A DNA stretch of 64,000 nucleotides from Caballeronia insecticola (GTDB taxonomy: Bacteria > Pseudomonadota > Gammaproteobacteria > Burkholderiales > Burkholderiaceae), in the NCBI RefSeq assembly GCF_000402035.1, contig NC_021294.1, positions 1-64,000 of the forward strand, written 5' to 3'. Below, piece after piece: positions 7,782-16,357 of the stretch (position 1 is the first letter of the stretch; every line of letters starts with the position of its first letter). The position numbers and the translations under genes were made by a program. The notes beneath the pieces are model-generated. The model did no database searches, had not been told where the DNA came from, and saw nothing but the letters and a program-made list of their open reading frames with translations.

Positions 7782-9206
7782 ATGGCCCAAGAGACCTGGC
7801 AGCAACGCCGCGCGAACGGGCGCGTGGCGCGCGAGCGCACGCCGCGGGGAGCCAACGAGACCATTGGCGATGTCGACCGCGATCCGGTTGAACTCCTGCG
7901 TGCGAGCAGCAAAGGCCGTGTTGATGCGTTGATTCCGCTGCGCTACGGCCGCATGCTCGTTTCGCCGTTCACCTTTTATCGCGGCAGTGCAATCATTCAG
8001 GCGCATGACCTGGCGGCCACCCCCAACAGCGGTATCTCGATTCAGATTTGCGGCGACTGTCATCTGTCCAACTTCGGCGGCTTTGCAACGCCGGAGCGCG
8101 CGCTCATCTTCGATCTCAACGATTTCGACGAAACTGCGCCCGGTCCGTGGGAGTGGGATCTGAAGCGACTCGTCGCGAGCTTCACGATCGCCGGGCGCCA
8201 TCTCGGCCATGGCGACCTTACCGCCGACGAGTTCGCCTTCCTCGTCACGCGCAGCTATCAATCGCATATGCGCGAGTATGCGGAGATGAGCGTGCTCGAC
8301 CTCTGGTATGAGCGCATCACGTTCGAACGCATGATGGGCGCAGTCCAGACGGACGACTCGCGGCGGCGCATCAAGCGCGGCATCGAGCGTGCGTCGCGGC
8401 GCACTCACGAAACGATGCTGCCGAAGCTGGCGGAGCAGACCGGCGACGCGTGGCGCATCCGCGATGCCCCGCCCGCCGTGTTCCATATTCGCGGCAAGAG
8501 CACGCTGATCGACAAGGACGACGCCTGGATGACGCTCGAAGGCAGCCGCGAAGAGATCATCGCGGCGCTCATGCGCGATTATGTCGCGACGCTGACGCCG
8601 GAACGCGCACGGTTGCTATCGCAATTTACGCTACAGGACGTCGCGTTCAAGGTGGTCGGCGTGGGAAGCGTCGGGACCCGCTGCCTGGTTCTGCTATTTA
8701 CGGATCATCACGATAAGCCTTTGTTTTTACAGATGAAGGAGGCTTCGGCCTCGGTCGTCGCGCGATACGCGAAGCGATCCGACGATGCGAATCCGTCCGA
8801 GCACGATGGACACCGCGTAGTCCACGGCCAACGTCTGATGCAGGCGGCGACGGACCCGTTTCTCGGCTGGGCGACCGGCCCGTTCGGTCGTGCGCTGTAT
8901 ATCCGCCAGTTACGCGACATGAAAATATCCGCCGAACTCGAGGCTCTCGACTCGGACGCGTTTCGGGATTACGCGGCAATCTGCGGCTGGGCACTGGCTC
9001 GCGCGCATGCGAAGTCGGGCGGCTGCGCAATCGAGATCTCGGGATATCTCGGCAACAGCGAACGCATGGCCGAAGTGCTCGTCGGCTATGGGCGCGCTTA
9101 TGCGGATCAGGTGGAAAAAGACTACGAGTTGTTTCGCGGCGCGTGCCGGGACGGCCGACTCAAGGCGCGCAGCGACGCTGATATCGCGGCAGACTTCGCA
9201 CCTTGA
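7782..9206 (+). CDS. DUF2252 family protein
   Basis: 474 residues covering the full DUF2252 domain: RYGRMLVSPFTFYRGSA, then CGDCHLSNFGGFATPERALIFDLNDFDET, then WEWDLKRLVASF, and late on KMKEASASVV-like and GWALARAHAKSG segments. The HLSNFG and DxNDFD signatures recall the catalytic and metal-binding loops of kinase-like aminoglycoside phosphotransferase folds, but the family has no firmly assigned reaction. It is predicted cytosolic, with no signal or membrane segment. The ATG at 7782 follows a GGAG at good distance. It stands alone between the recombinase and a small convergent gene. Confidence 0.85.
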   Translation: MAQETWQQRRANGRVARERTPRGANETIGDVDRDPVELLRASSKGRVDALIPLRYGRMLVSPFTFYRGSAIIQAHDLAATPNSGISIQICGDCHLSNFGGFATPERALIFDLNDFDETAPGPWEWDLKRLVASFTIAGRHLGHGDLTADEFAFLVTRSYQSHMREYAEMSVLDLWYERITFERMMGAVQTDDSRRRIKRGIERASRRTHETMLPKLAEQTGDAWRIRDAPPAVFHIRGKSTLIDKDDAWMTLEGSREEIIAALMRDYVATLTPERARLLSQFTLQDVAFKVVGVGSVGTRCLVLLFTDHHDKPLFLQMKEASASVVARYAKRSDDANPSEHDGHRVVHGQRLMQAATDPFLGWATGPFGRALYIRQLRDMKISAELEALDSDAFRDYAAICGWALARAHAKSGGCAIEISGYLGNSERMAEVLVGYGRAYADQVEKDYELFRGACRDGRLKARSDADIAADFAP

Positions 9207-9257
9207 CGCTGTTTGATGAAGCTCGATGACGATTGAAGGAAGGTGAAACGACGCTAA

Positions 9258-9280
9258 GCACGCGGTTCCAGGCCGCGTGC
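9258..9280. terminator. Inverted repeat between convergent genes
   Basis: GCACGCGG-TTCCAGG-CCGCGTGC forms a strong 8-bp stem between DUF2252 and the small convergent gene. There is no long T-run on either side, so it may be a bidirectional or weak terminator. Confidence 0.45.
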
Positions 9281-9296
9281 CTAGTGTGAGGCTGTG

Positions 9297-9653
9297 TCAG
9301 TGCGCGGCGATGGCGAGTCGCGGCTGGCCGTGTCGTGCGGCTTGTTCGTAGGCATCCACGGCGAAGGCGAAAACGGCGGGCAAGGCGTCGGAAGATGCGA
9401 TATCGACGACGTCGTCGGTTTCGGGGAAATGAAAATCATCGGGACGCGCGAACAGTTCTCGCAGCGCAGCTTCATGCCGCCCGGCAAAGCCCAGGTCTGC
9501 GACCGCCTCTGATTCGATCGCATGCAAAAGGCGCCAGGTCAGGGGCACGCCTTTGTCGATATAACGCCCCGCAATCTGGCGCGTGATGCGCTCGAGATCG
9601 CGCACCGCACGGGCAAACTGCTTCCTGCTCAGATTCTCGCCGTTCGACTCCAT
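9297..9653 (-). CDS. Small SOS-controlled protein of unknown function
   Basis: 118 residues, soluble and mostly helical, acidic in the middle and histidine- and alanine-rich at the end. I recognise no family. The gene looks real: it starts at ATG 9653 behind AAGGGGTGG and has a consensus LexA box 28 bp upstream. That box overlaps a good promoter read on the minus strand (TTGCAA, 17 bp, TACAGT). The product should therefore be induced by DNA damage. Possible roles are damage repair, growth arrest or a toxin, and none can be chosen from sequence. It is followed by the inverted repeat at 9258. Confidence 0.7.
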   Translation of the reverse strand: MESNGENLSRKQFARAVRDLERITRQIAGRYIDKGVPLTWRLLHAIESEAVADLGFAGRHEAALRELFARPDDFHFPETDDVVDIASSDALPAVFAFAVDAYEQAARHGQPRLAIAAH

Positions 9654-9681
9654 GATCCACCCCTTCCAACAGGTCTTATTG

Positions 9682-9701
9682 TACTGTACAAATATACAGT
9701 A
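9682..9701. promoter_or_regulatory. LexA (SOS) box
   Basis: TACTGTACAAATATACAGTA contains CTGT-N8-ACAG, the LexA consensus shared by gamma- and beta-proteobacteria, with extended TA flanks. It covers the spacer and -10 of the promoter for the minus-strand gene at 9297-9653. Confidence 0.85.
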
Positions 9702-9919
9702 CTTGTTGCAATGAAAATAGCGTCGCGCTACTCGACCCGGGTGTATGTGCGATTCCGCCTACGTGCGTTTCAGACATTCACGGCTATGCGTGCTCGCCAA
9801 CGAAGCGCATCGTGGAGTCATGCTTGGGAATGGTCCTGGGCGGAGTGCGCAGGCGCTTGAGATCGTCAGTTCAGGCGTACTGCGTGGCTAATCAAGCTGC
9901 AAAGCACGGGAGAACCGAG

Positions 9920-10108
9920 ATGAACAAGGATCAAGTTGAAGGCGTCGGCAAGCAGGTTAAGGGCAAGATCAACGAAGGTGTCGGCAAGATGACCGGCGAC
10001 AAGGTTCAGGAAGCCAAGGGCGACATGCAGCAGGCCGCAGGCAAGGTGCAGAAGGGCGTGGGTGACGCGCGCGAAGACGTGAAGGATGCGGTCAAGAAGA
10101 ATCCGTAA
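9920..10108 (+). CDS. CsbD-family stress protein
   Basis: 62 residues. Start at ATG 9920 behind GGAGAACC gives a typical CsbD protein: KDQVEGVGKQVKGKINEGVGKMTGDK, then repeated KGD-QQAAGKVQKGVGD segments ending in KKNP. It is lysine-, glycine- and glutamate-rich and probably intrinsically flexible. Family members are induced by general stress (sigma-B in Bacillus), but their molecular function is not known. Longer upstream readings lack the family pattern. A strong terminator follows at 10161, so the gene is a single unit. Confidence 0.9.
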   Translation: MNKDQVEGVGKQVKGKINEGVGKMTGDKVQEAKGDMQQAAGKVQKGVGDAREDVKDAVKKNP

Positions 10109-10160
10109 GCAGACTTCACGCGATTTGCATTGATGCCGCTTTGAGCAGTGTCATGCAGGA

Positions 10161-10195
10161 CGGGGCGCACTTGCCGTGCGCCCCGTTTTTGTTTG
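10161..10195 (+). terminator. Rho-independent terminator after csbD
   Basis: CGGGGCGCAC-TTGCC-GTGCGCCCCG gives a perfect 10-bp stem followed by TTTTTGTTT. Confidence 0.92.
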
Positions 10196-10219
10196 ACCGC
10201 AGGCCGGAATTTATCCGAC

Positions 10220-10235
10220 GTTTATGCGCATAAAG
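10220..10235. repeat. parS: Distal parS site 5
   Basis: GTTTATGCGCATAAAG has the full core with one end base changed. It lies about 9 kb from parAB, between csbD and the XRE regulator. Confidence 0.85.
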
Positions 10236-10267
10236 TCGGCCGATCCAGCGCGAGGCGCACTGCGCCA

Positions 10268-10870
10268 TCAGCCATGAATCACGATGAGCAACGCCTTGGC
10301 CTCAGAGCGTCCGACATTGCGGATGGCGTGTGCCTCGTCCGCCGCGTAGCGGGCCGTTTCCCCGGGTTTGAGCCGACGCGTCGCGCCCGATGCATCGATC
10401 TCAATCGAGCCGTTCAGCACCGTCAGATGTTCGCGCGTTCCCGGTTCGTGAGCCTTCGATGTCAGCGATGCGCCCGACTGCAGCGTGAGTTCGTACCACT
10501 CGAATTTGCCTGCGAGTTCTATCGGCCCCCAAACGCGCAATTGATATCCGCCGTTATCGCCGGTCAAGGTGGGGATGTCATGCGGTCCGGCCACGCGGAT
10601 CGCTTCGACGGGCCTTTGCTGTGCGAATAGTTGATCGAGACTGATGCCGAGCGCGTTGGTCAATCTCCAGGCGACTGCAATAGTCGGGTTCGCCTTGTCG
10701 CGTTCAATTTCCGACAACATCGATTTCGATACCCCCGCGGCGCGTGACAAATCGTCAAGCGTCAGCTTCCGTTCGTTGCGCAAGCGCTGAATGACCTCGC
10801 CGACGCGCGGCGGCGTCGCCCCGGTTCCGGCGAAGTCGCCTGTCTTTCCTTCTGAACCCACGCTTGCCAT
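10268..10870 (-). CDS. XRE-family regulator with cupin domain
   Basis: 200 residues. The N-terminal helix-turn-helix (about 23-75: VIQRLRNERKLTLDDLSRAAGVSKSMLSEIERDKANPT) is followed by a flexible link and a C-terminal cupin barrel (about 115-198: HEPGTREHLTVLNGSIEID, LKPGETARYAADEAHAIRN). This is the layout of small-molecule-sensing repressors such as PuuR and SutR. It is divergent from kbl-tdh, so it most likely controls threonine degradation and senses a ligand in the cupin pocket. Direct TTCGRWATAT repeats lie in the shared intergenic region. Confidence 0.88.
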   Translation of the reverse strand: MASVGSEGKTGDFAGTGATPPRVGEVIQRLRNERKLTLDDLSRAAGVSKSMLSEIERDKANPTIAVAWRLTNALGISLDQLFAQQRPVEAIRVAGPHDIPTLTGDNGGYQLRVWGPIELAGKFEWYELTLQSGASLTSKAHEPGTREHLTVLNGSIEIDASGATRRLKPGETARYAADEAHAIRNVGRSEAKALLIVIHG

Positions 10871-10893
10871 GAATCCCGCGATCCCTTAGAGTG

Positions 10894-10927
10894 TTCGGTA
10901 TATTGGAAATCGGTTCGAAATATCGAA
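10894..10927. promoter_or_regulatory. Candidate operator for the XRE-cupin regulator
   Basis: TTCGGTATAT (10894) and TTCGAAATAT (10914) are direct repeats 20 bp apart, and the second sits within the inverted repeat TTCGA-AATA-TCGAA (10914-10927). They lie just upstream of the XRE start and in the kbl promoter region. The regulator assignment is inferred from position. Confidence 0.45.
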
Positions 10928-11049
10928 TCTGTCCGATACGATGGATGCACTATAACAGGGCTAAGAGCCTGCGTGCGCGTGCCCGATCGAAATCGGCGTC
11001 TGCAAAAGCGGTGTCTGATTTCCGGCAGCAGCCCAAACAAAGGATTGCG

Positions 11050-12252
11050 ATGAACGACCGATATCTCTCCCATCTGCGCTCGACACTCGACGAGATCCGC
11101 GCGGCGGGCTTCTACAAGCATGAACGTGTGATCGCCAGCCCGCAGTCGTCGGATATCCGGCTTGCGGACGGAAGCGATGTGCTGAACTTCTGCGCCAACA
11201 ATTACCTCGGTCTCGCAGACGATTCCCGCCTGATCGACGCGGCGAAGGCCGGCCTCGACGCCGACGGGTTCGGCATGGCCTCGGTGCGCTTTATTTGCGG
11301 GACGCAAACCGTACACAAGGAGCTTGAGCGGGCCGTCTCGCAATTCCTCGGAACCGACGACGCCATTCTTTACTCCAGTTGCTTCGACGCGAATGGCGGT
11401 CTTTTCGAGACGTTGCTGACCGAAGAAGACGCAATCATTAGCGACGAATTGAATCACGCCAGCATCATCGACGGCGTGCGACTCTCGAAAGCCAAACGTC
11501 TTCGGTACAAGAACAACGACCTCGCCGATCTCGAAGCACGCCTGCAGGAAGCCGACGCCGCTGGCGCGCGCTTCAAGCTCATCGCAACCGATGGCGTGTT
11601 CTCGATGGACGGCATCATCGCCGATCTTGCCGGCATCTGCGATCTCGCCGACCGCTACGGCGCACTCGTGATGGTCGACGATTCGCACGCGGTAGGTTTC
11701 ATCGGCGAAAACGGGCGGGGAACGCCGGAGCATTGCGGCGTGGGCGATCGTGTGGACATCATCACCGGAACGCTCGGAAAGGCGCTCGGCGGTGCATCGG
11801 GTGGCTATGTCGCGGCGCACAAGGAAATCATCGAATTATTGCGTCAGCGCAGCCGGCCGTATCTTTTTTCGAACTCGCTGGCGCCGAGCATCGCGGCCGC
11901 GTCGTTGAAAGTGCTTGAGCTGCTCGCGAGCGACGAAGGTGCCGCGCTGCGCAAGCGCGTCCGGGAAAACGGCGCACGTTTCCGTAAGGCGATGACTTCA
12001 CTCGGATTCGAACTCGTTCCCGGCGAGCATCCGATCATTCCCGTGATGCTCGGCGATGCGCAACTCGCATCGAAGATGGCGGATGCGCTCCTCGGCGAAG
12101 GCGTGTACGTGATCGGCTTTTCCTTTCCCGTTGTGCCGAAGGGACGTGCCCGCATCCGCACGCAGATGAGCGCGGCGCACACGCCGGAACAGATCGATCA
12201 GGCGATCGATGCGTTCGCACGCGTCGGCCGATCCCTCGGGGTGATCCGCTGA
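11050..12252 (+). CDS. kbl: 2-amino-3-ketobutyrate CoA ligase (glycine C-acetyltransferase)
   Basis: PLP enzyme of the alpha-oxoamine synthase family. It splits 2-amino-3-ketobutyrate with CoA into glycine and acetyl-CoA, the second step of threonine degradation. The PLP lysine is in [15 protein letters not shown], with upstream signatures [39 protein letters not shown] and [21 protein letters not shown]. From ATG 11050 the protein has 400 residues, matching E. coli Kbl; upstream in-frame starts would add an unmatched basic leader. tdh follows after 81 bp that hold a parS site. Confidence 0.95.
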   Translation: MNDRYLSHLRSTLDEIRAAGFYKHERVIASPQSSDIRLADGSDVLNFCANNYLGLADDSRLIDAAKAGLDADGFGMASVRFICGTQTVHKELERAVSQFLGTDDAILYSSCFDANGGLFETLLTEEDAIISDELNHASIIDGVRLSKAKRLRYKNNDLADLEARLQEADAAGARFKLIATDGVFSMDGIIADLAGICDLADRYGALVMVDDSHAVGFIGENGRGTPEHCGVGDRVDIITGTLGKALGGASGGYVAAHKEIIELLRQRSRPYLFSNSLAPSIAAASLKVLELLASDEGAALRKRVRENGARFRKAMTSLGFELVPGEHPIIPVMLGDAQLASKMADALLGEGVYVIGFSFPVVPKGRARIRTQMSAAHTPEQIDQAIDAFARVGRSLGVIR

Positions 12253-12267
12253 GCGAGCCCCGCTCGG

Positions 12268-12283
12268 CTTTATGCGCATAAAG
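12268..12283. repeat. parS: Distal parS site 6, between kbl and tdh
   Basis: Perfect CTTTATGCGCATAAAG in the kbl-tdh gap, about 11 kb from parAB. ParB bound here would sit inside the kbl-tdh transcription unit. Confidence 0.88.
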
Positions 12284-12333
12284 CCACCGCAACCCCGCGC
12301 CCACCCAACAAAGAACACCGAGATCAAACGCCA

Positions 12334-13365
12334 ATGAAAGCCCTCGCCAAACTCGAACGCGCGCCCGGCCTCACCCTGACGCGCGTGAAGCGGCCCGAAG
12401 TCGGCCATAACGACGTGCTCATCCGCATCCGCAAGACAGCCATCTGCGGCACCGACATCCACATCTGGAAATGGGACGAATGGGCTCAAAAGACGATTCC
12501 CGTGCCGATGCATGTCGGGCACGAATACGTCGGCGAGATTGTCGAGATGGGTCAGGAAGTGCGCGGTTTCGCCATCGGTGATCGCGTGTCCGGCGAAGGT
12601 CACATCACGTGCGGCTTCTGCCGCAACTGTCGCGCCGGTCGACGTCATTTGTGCCGCAATACCGTCGGCGTTGGCGTGAATCGCGAAGGTGCGTTCGCCG
12701 AATATCTTGTGATCCCGGCCTTCAATGCGTTCAAGATTCCGCCCGATATCTCCGACGATCTCGCCGCCATCTTCGACCCTTTCGGCAACGCGACGCACAC
12801 TGCCCTTTCGTTCAACCTCGTGGGCGAAGACGTGCTCATCACCGGCGCCGGGCCGATCGGTGTAATGGCCGTCGCGATCGCGCGGCATGTCGGCGCGCGC
12901 AATGTCGTCGTGACCGATGTGAACGACTATCGCCTCGAACTCGCCCGCAAGATGGGCGCGACGCGCGCGGTCAACGTGGCGAACGAAAATCTGCGCGACG
13001 TCATGAGCGAACTCGGCATGACCGAGGGTTTCGACGTCGGTCTGGAAATGTCCGGCGTGCCGAGCGCGTTCACCGCGATGCTCGAATCGATGAATCACGG
13101 CGGCAAGGTTGCGCTACTCGGCATTCCGCCCGCGCAAACTGCCATCGACTGGAATCAGGTGATTTTCAAGGGACTCGAGATCAAGGGCATCTACGGGCGC
13201 GAAATGTTCGAGACCTGGTACAAGATGGTCGCGATGCTGCAAAGCGGCCTCGATCTTTCGCCGATCCTCACGCACACCTTTCCCGTCGACGATTATCAGC
13301 GCGCCTTCGACACGATGCTCTCGGGCAACAGCGGCAAGGTCGTGCTCGATTGGACGGCGGCGTAA
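12334..13365 (+). CDS. tdh: L-threonine 3-dehydrogenase
   Basis: Zinc-dependent medium-chain dehydrogenase that oxidises L-threonine with NAD+ to 2-amino-3-ketobutyrate, the substrate of the upstream kbl product. The catalytic zinc site is seen in [13 protein letters not shown] and GHEYVGEI. The structural zinc loop has four cysteines in [15 protein letters not shown], and the Rossmann fold reads [20 protein letters not shown]. The length of 343 is normal. The start ATG at 12334 has only a weak ribosome site. Confidence 0.95.
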   Translation: MKALAKLERAPGLTLTRVKRPEVGHNDVLIRIRKTAICGTDIHIWKWDEWAQKTIPVPMHVGHEYVGEIVEMGQEVRGFAIGDRVSGEGHITCGFCRNCRAGRRHLCRNTVGVGVNREGAFAEYLVIPAFNAFKIPPDISDDLAAIFDPFGNATHTALSFNLVGEDVLITGAGPIGVMAVAIARHVGARNVVVTDVNDYRLELARKMGATRAVNVANENLRDVMSELGMTEGFDVGLEMSGVPSAFTAMLESMNHGGKVALLGIPPAQTAIDWNQVIFKGLEIKGIYGREMFETWYKMVAMLQSGLDLSPILTHTFPVDDYQRAFDTMLSGNSGKVVLDWTAA

Positions 13366-13377
13366 GCCGACAACGCA

Positions 13378-14010
13378 TTACTGAGAAGCCGGCGCCTTCG
13401 AAAACTCGGCCTGAATCGCGACGTGAACGTCGTCGCCGACTGCGGGATACCACGTCGACAATCCGAATTGCGCGCGGCTGAAATGTCCATCGGCTGAAAA
13501 GCCCAGCGTCTCCTGCTTCGTGAGCGGGTTGATCGCATGGCCGTTGAAGGTCACGTTCAGCGTGACCGGCTTTGTCGTGCCGCGGATCGTCAGGTCGCCG
13601 GTCAATGTGCCTTTGTCGTCGCCGGTGCGCTGAAAGCCCGTGCTCGCGAAGACGATGTCCGGATAGCGCGCGACGTCGAACATGTCCGGCCCCTTCAGCA
13701 TGCGATCGAGCAAGGGCACGTTGGTATTCACGCTCGCCGCGTCGATGGTGGCGCGCACCGAGCTTCCGGACATTCCGTCCGCATTCCAGTCGAGTTGCGC
13801 CGTCGTCTTGTCGAATCGGATAACGAAGCGCGAATAATGGAAATGATCGACGTCGAAGCTCACATTCCAGTGATGCGGATCGAGTTCGTAATGTCCGACC
13901 GGCACGCTCGATTCGCTCGACGAAACATGATGCGTGACCACCTGCAACGGCGTACAAGCGGTGACCGCCGCGACGAGAAGGCACGAATACAGAGGCTTGA
14001 AAATCTTCAT
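13378..14010 (-). CDS. YceI-family periplasmic lipoprotein
   Basis: 210 residues. ATG 14010, behind GAGG, gives a clear lipoprotein signal (MKIFKPLYSCLLVAAVTAC with lipobox VTAC), so the protein is anchored to a membrane on the periplasmic side. The rest is the YceI lipocalin-like barrel: YELDPHHWNVSFDVDHFHYSRF, then ATIDAASVNTNVPLLDRMLKGPDMFDVARYPDIVFAST, then GDLTIRGTTKPVTLNVTFNG and GFSADGHFSRAQFGLSTWYP. Family members bind polyisoprenoids or amphiphiles and are often stress-induced. It ends 12 bp from the convergent tdh. Confidence 0.88.
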   Translation of the reverse strand: MKIFKPLYSCLLVAAVTACTPLQVVTHHVSSSESSVPVGHYELDPHHWNVSFDVDHFHYSRFVIRFDKTTAQLDWNADGMSGSSVRATIDAASVNTNVPLLDRMLKGPDMFDVARYPDIVFASTGFQRTGDDKGTLTGDLTIRGTTKPVTLNVTFNGHAINPLTKQETLGFSADGHFSRAQFGLSTWYPAVGDDVHVAIQAEFSKAPASQ

Positions 14011-14164
14011 CGCGCAATGCCTCGGATAGAAAAAACAAGAATTCGACCAGTTTCGCCGAGATCGCAAAAACGTGCGCGCGCCGTCACGTCCCTTTCGCTC
14101 ATCCACACGAAAATGGCGCGATCGGTTAGAGTTCGCCTCGGCCTCCATCTCAAAAAAAGGCGCC

Positions 14165-14719
14165 ATGGCTCCGTGCGATGGCGGAAAACCTATGCGCTCG
14201 TGGCAGTCCCGTATTCGCACCGTTCGACGTCTTCGCGTCCGCTTGTTGATGCTTGCCACAGTGGCGGTATCGATGTGGGCGCCGGCCGCGCACGCGGGCT
14301 GGTGCGACGACGGTCTCTGGGTCGATGCGATGATCGGTTCCCACCACGTCAATCCGGACAAGGAGTTCAAGCAGTTCAATCCGGGGATCGGCCTGGAATG
14401 CTGGGTCTCGCCGCAATGGGCAGTGACGGGCGGCTACTTCCGCAACTCGCTCTCGAAGCCATCGTTCTATGGCGGCGGCGTGTGGGCGCCCGAGTTTCTC
14501 CACTGGCGATTCGTCCGGCTCGCCGCGATGGCCGGCCTCATCTCCGGATACGATTACGGCAACTGGGGCCTCGGTCATAACCATACGGTCGGACCGGTGG
14601 CCGCGCCGCTCATCATGTTCGACTACAAGCGCGTCGGCGCGAACATCATCCTGATTCCGCCGATTCCTTCGGACGATCTGCCGTTCACCATCGGCTTCAT
14701 GCTCAAAGTAAAGTTTTGA
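14165..14719 (+). CDS. Small outer-membrane beta-barrel protein, function unknown
   Basis: About 184 residues from ATG 14165 (AAGG ribosome site); ATG 14192 is possible. A signal peptide ends at AAHA before GWCDDGLW. The mature part of about 140 residues alternates like an eight-stranded barrel, is rich in Gly, Tyr, Trp and Phe, and ends in Phe, as BAM substrates do. Segments such as SHHVNPDKEFKQFNPGIGLECW and GGYFRNSLSKPSFYGG recall small lipid-A-modifying or acyloxyacyl-hydrolase-like barrels, but I see no catalytic signature I could defend. Confidence 0.6.
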   Translation: MAPCDGGKPMRSWQSRIRTVRRLRVRLLMLATVAVSMWAPAAHAGWCDDGLWVDAMIGSHHVNPDKEFKQFNPGIGLECWVSPQWAVTGGYFRNSLSKPSFYGGGVWAPEFLHWRFVRLAAMAGLISGYDYGNWGLGHNHTVGPVAAPLIMFDYKRVGANIILIPPIPSDDLPFTIGFMLKVKF

Positions 14720-14723
14720 GTCA

Positions 14724-14741
14724 TCCTGAATAATCTCACCT
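14724..14741 (+). repeat. Iteron-like repeat outside the origin (3)
   Basis: TCCTGAATAATCTCACCT follows the barrel gene stop by 5 bp. It is the upstream member of a pair 45 bp apart and keeps the CTCACCT end exactly. Confidence 0.55.
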
Positions 14742-14768
14742 CACGCACGGCGTGAAGTCATAAGCCAT

Positions 14769-14786
14769 CCCGAATAATCTCACCTT
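14769..14786 (+). repeat. Iteron-like repeat outside the origin (4)
   Basis: CCCGAATAATCTCACCTT keeps both conserved ends. It overlaps the stop codon of the convergent MocR gene (14780-14782). Confidence 0.65.
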
Positions 14787-16162
14787 GCGCGACTCAACGC
14801 CTTCTCGAACTTCGGATCACCGAGATACGCGACGTTAAAACGAAACCACGGCGACACGTTGTTCGCGTGCGCGGAAAAAATCGTCCCTGGCGCGAGAATC
14901 ACGTGCTTGTCCAGCATCTCTTTCGCAAAGGCAATGGAATCGTCGCGACCGGGCAGCCGCGCCCAGAGATACAGACTCTGGTCACTCACCTTGAAGATGG
15001 TCGCGTCCAGACGCAGCAATGCTTCGACGCCTGTGGCCGTCGCGCGCTTGAGCCGCTCCTGCAGACGATTCGTGTGCCGCAGAAAATGGCCATCGCTGAC
15101 GATTGCGTCGAGCGTGCGCTCGCAGTATTCGCTGCTGCTGACGTGCGTCAGCATCTTCACGTCGGCGAGATCGCTGGCGAGATTGGCGTCGCAGGCGAGG
15201 AAGCCCACGCGCAGCGCCGCCGACACCGACTTCGAAAAGCTGCCGATATAAATTGTGCGTCGCAGTTGATCCAATGCGCTGATGCGCGTGGCCGAACGCG
15301 GCTTGAGATCGGCGAGCGCATCGTTTTCGACGACGATCAGATCGTGTGCCTCGGCCAACTGCAAAATGCGATGCGCCTTCGCCGCGCTGATGTCCGTCGC
15401 GGTCGGATTGTGCCCGACCGATTGCGTGAAAAAGAGCCGCGGCCGGTGCGCTTTCAACCGCTCTTCGAGCGCGGCGATATCCGGTCCATCGACACCGCGC
15501 GGCACGCCGACGATATTCGCCCCTGACAGTTTCAGCTTGCCGAACAGCGCGTAATAGCCGGGATCGTCGACGAGCACGGTATCGCCCGCGCGCACGAAGT
15601 AACGCACGACCATGTCCATCGCCTGATTGGCGCCGTGCGTCAGGACGATCTGCTGCGGCGCTGCTTCGATTTCGTACCCGGCGAGTTTCTGCTGCAGATG
15701 CTGGCGCAACGGCAGATAGCCGAAGCGGCTGCCATACCGAAACAGCGACGCGACGCCGGTTCGCACCACACGCTGATGAAAGTGATCGAGCCGCGTTTCT
15801 TCGAGCCACGCGACGGGCGGAAAGCCCTCGCCGAGATTGAGAAAGTCCGGCTTGCTCTGCAACTGTTCGCGCATGAGCCAGACGGAATCCATCGCTCGAT
15901 CGAGCGTGGGCGCGTCTTCATCGTGCTGCTGCGGCTTCGCCACGCTCGCGACGTAAAAGCCCGCACCGCGCCGCGGTTCGATAAGACCGTTCGCCGTCAA
16001 CATATCGAACGCGCTGATGACCGTATTTTTCGAGCAGCCGTTCGCCTCAGCGTATTCCCTGATCGATGGGAGTTTGTCGCCGGTGCGCAGCACGCCTTCC
16101 GTGATCTGTCTGGCGAGATTGTTCGCGAGTGTCGCCGACAGGCTCGGCTTCTCGTCCCGCAT
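14780..16162 (-). CDS. MocR/PdxR-type regulator (GntR HTH fused to aminotransferase fold)
   Basis: 460 residues from ATG 16162 (AGGA ribosome site). The N-terminal GntR winged helix (1-75: LARQITEGVLRTGDKLPSIREYAEANGCSKNTVISAFDMLTANGLI) is fused to a fold-type I aminotransferase domain. The PLP lysine is in the IYIGSFSKSVSAALRVGFL segment, and HGANQAMDMVVRYFV and VENDALADL are typical. MocR proteins use PLP or an aldimine with an amino compound as effector. It is divergent from the mevalonate genes and close to repeated GGTACAGT sites, so control of that operon is the simplest reading. The effector is unknown, and a link from mevalonate to a PLP sensor is not obvious. Confidence 0.85.
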   Translation of the reverse strand: MRDEKPSLSATLANNLARQITEGVLRTGDKLPSIREYAEANGCSKNTVISAFDMLTANGLIEPRRGAGFYVASVAKPQQHDEDAPTLDRAMDSVWLMREQLQSKPDFLNLGEGFPPVAWLEETRLDHFHQRVVRTGVASLFRYGSRFGYLPLRQHLQQKLAGYEIEAAPQQIVLTHGANQAMDMVVRYFVRAGDTVLVDDPGYYALFGKLKLSGANIVGVPRGVDGPDIAALEERLKAHRPRLFFTQSVGHNPTATDISAAKAHRILQLAEAHDLIVVENDALADLKPRSATRISALDQLRRTIYIGSFSKSVSAALRVGFLACDANLASDLADVKMLTHVSSSEYCERTLDAIVSDGHFLRHTNRLQERLKRATATGVEALLRLDATIFKVSDQSLYLWARLPGRDDSIAFAKEMLDKHVILAPGTIFSAHANNVSPWFRFNVAYLGDPKFEKALSRAR

Positions 16163-16197
16163 CGTGTCGTCCTGTTCTAAAAGTGTCGAGCCGTATT

Positions 16198-16250
16198 GGG
16201 TACAGTGCCCGCACTGTTTGCCGAAATTGTACCTTTCATACGGGTACAGT
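16198..16250. promoter_or_regulatory. Candidate MocR operator for the mva operon
   Basis: Two direct GGGTACAGT repeats (16198-16206 and 16242-16250) flank an inverted half-site, ATTGTACC (16226-16233). The first overlaps the perfect palindrome ACAGTGC-CC-GCACTGT (16202-16217). Direct repeats tens of bases apart with an inverted element are the binding pattern known for MocR proteins such as GabR and PdxR. Assignment to this regulator is by position. Confidence 0.6.
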
Positions 16251-16357
16251 CCGCCTATTATTCGCCCATCCGGCGCATCGCTGCAAGCGCCGCTCGCAAA
16301 CAGTCGCAAGCAATCGCTGACACTCGAAATACACGTCCAGACAGTAGAGGAAGACAC

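Noticed and set aside
9712..9860. Possible small gene on the plus strand of the LexA box
   Set aside because: The frame is Arg/Ser/Trp-rich with no family or ribosome signal; the box fits the minus-strand promoter far better.
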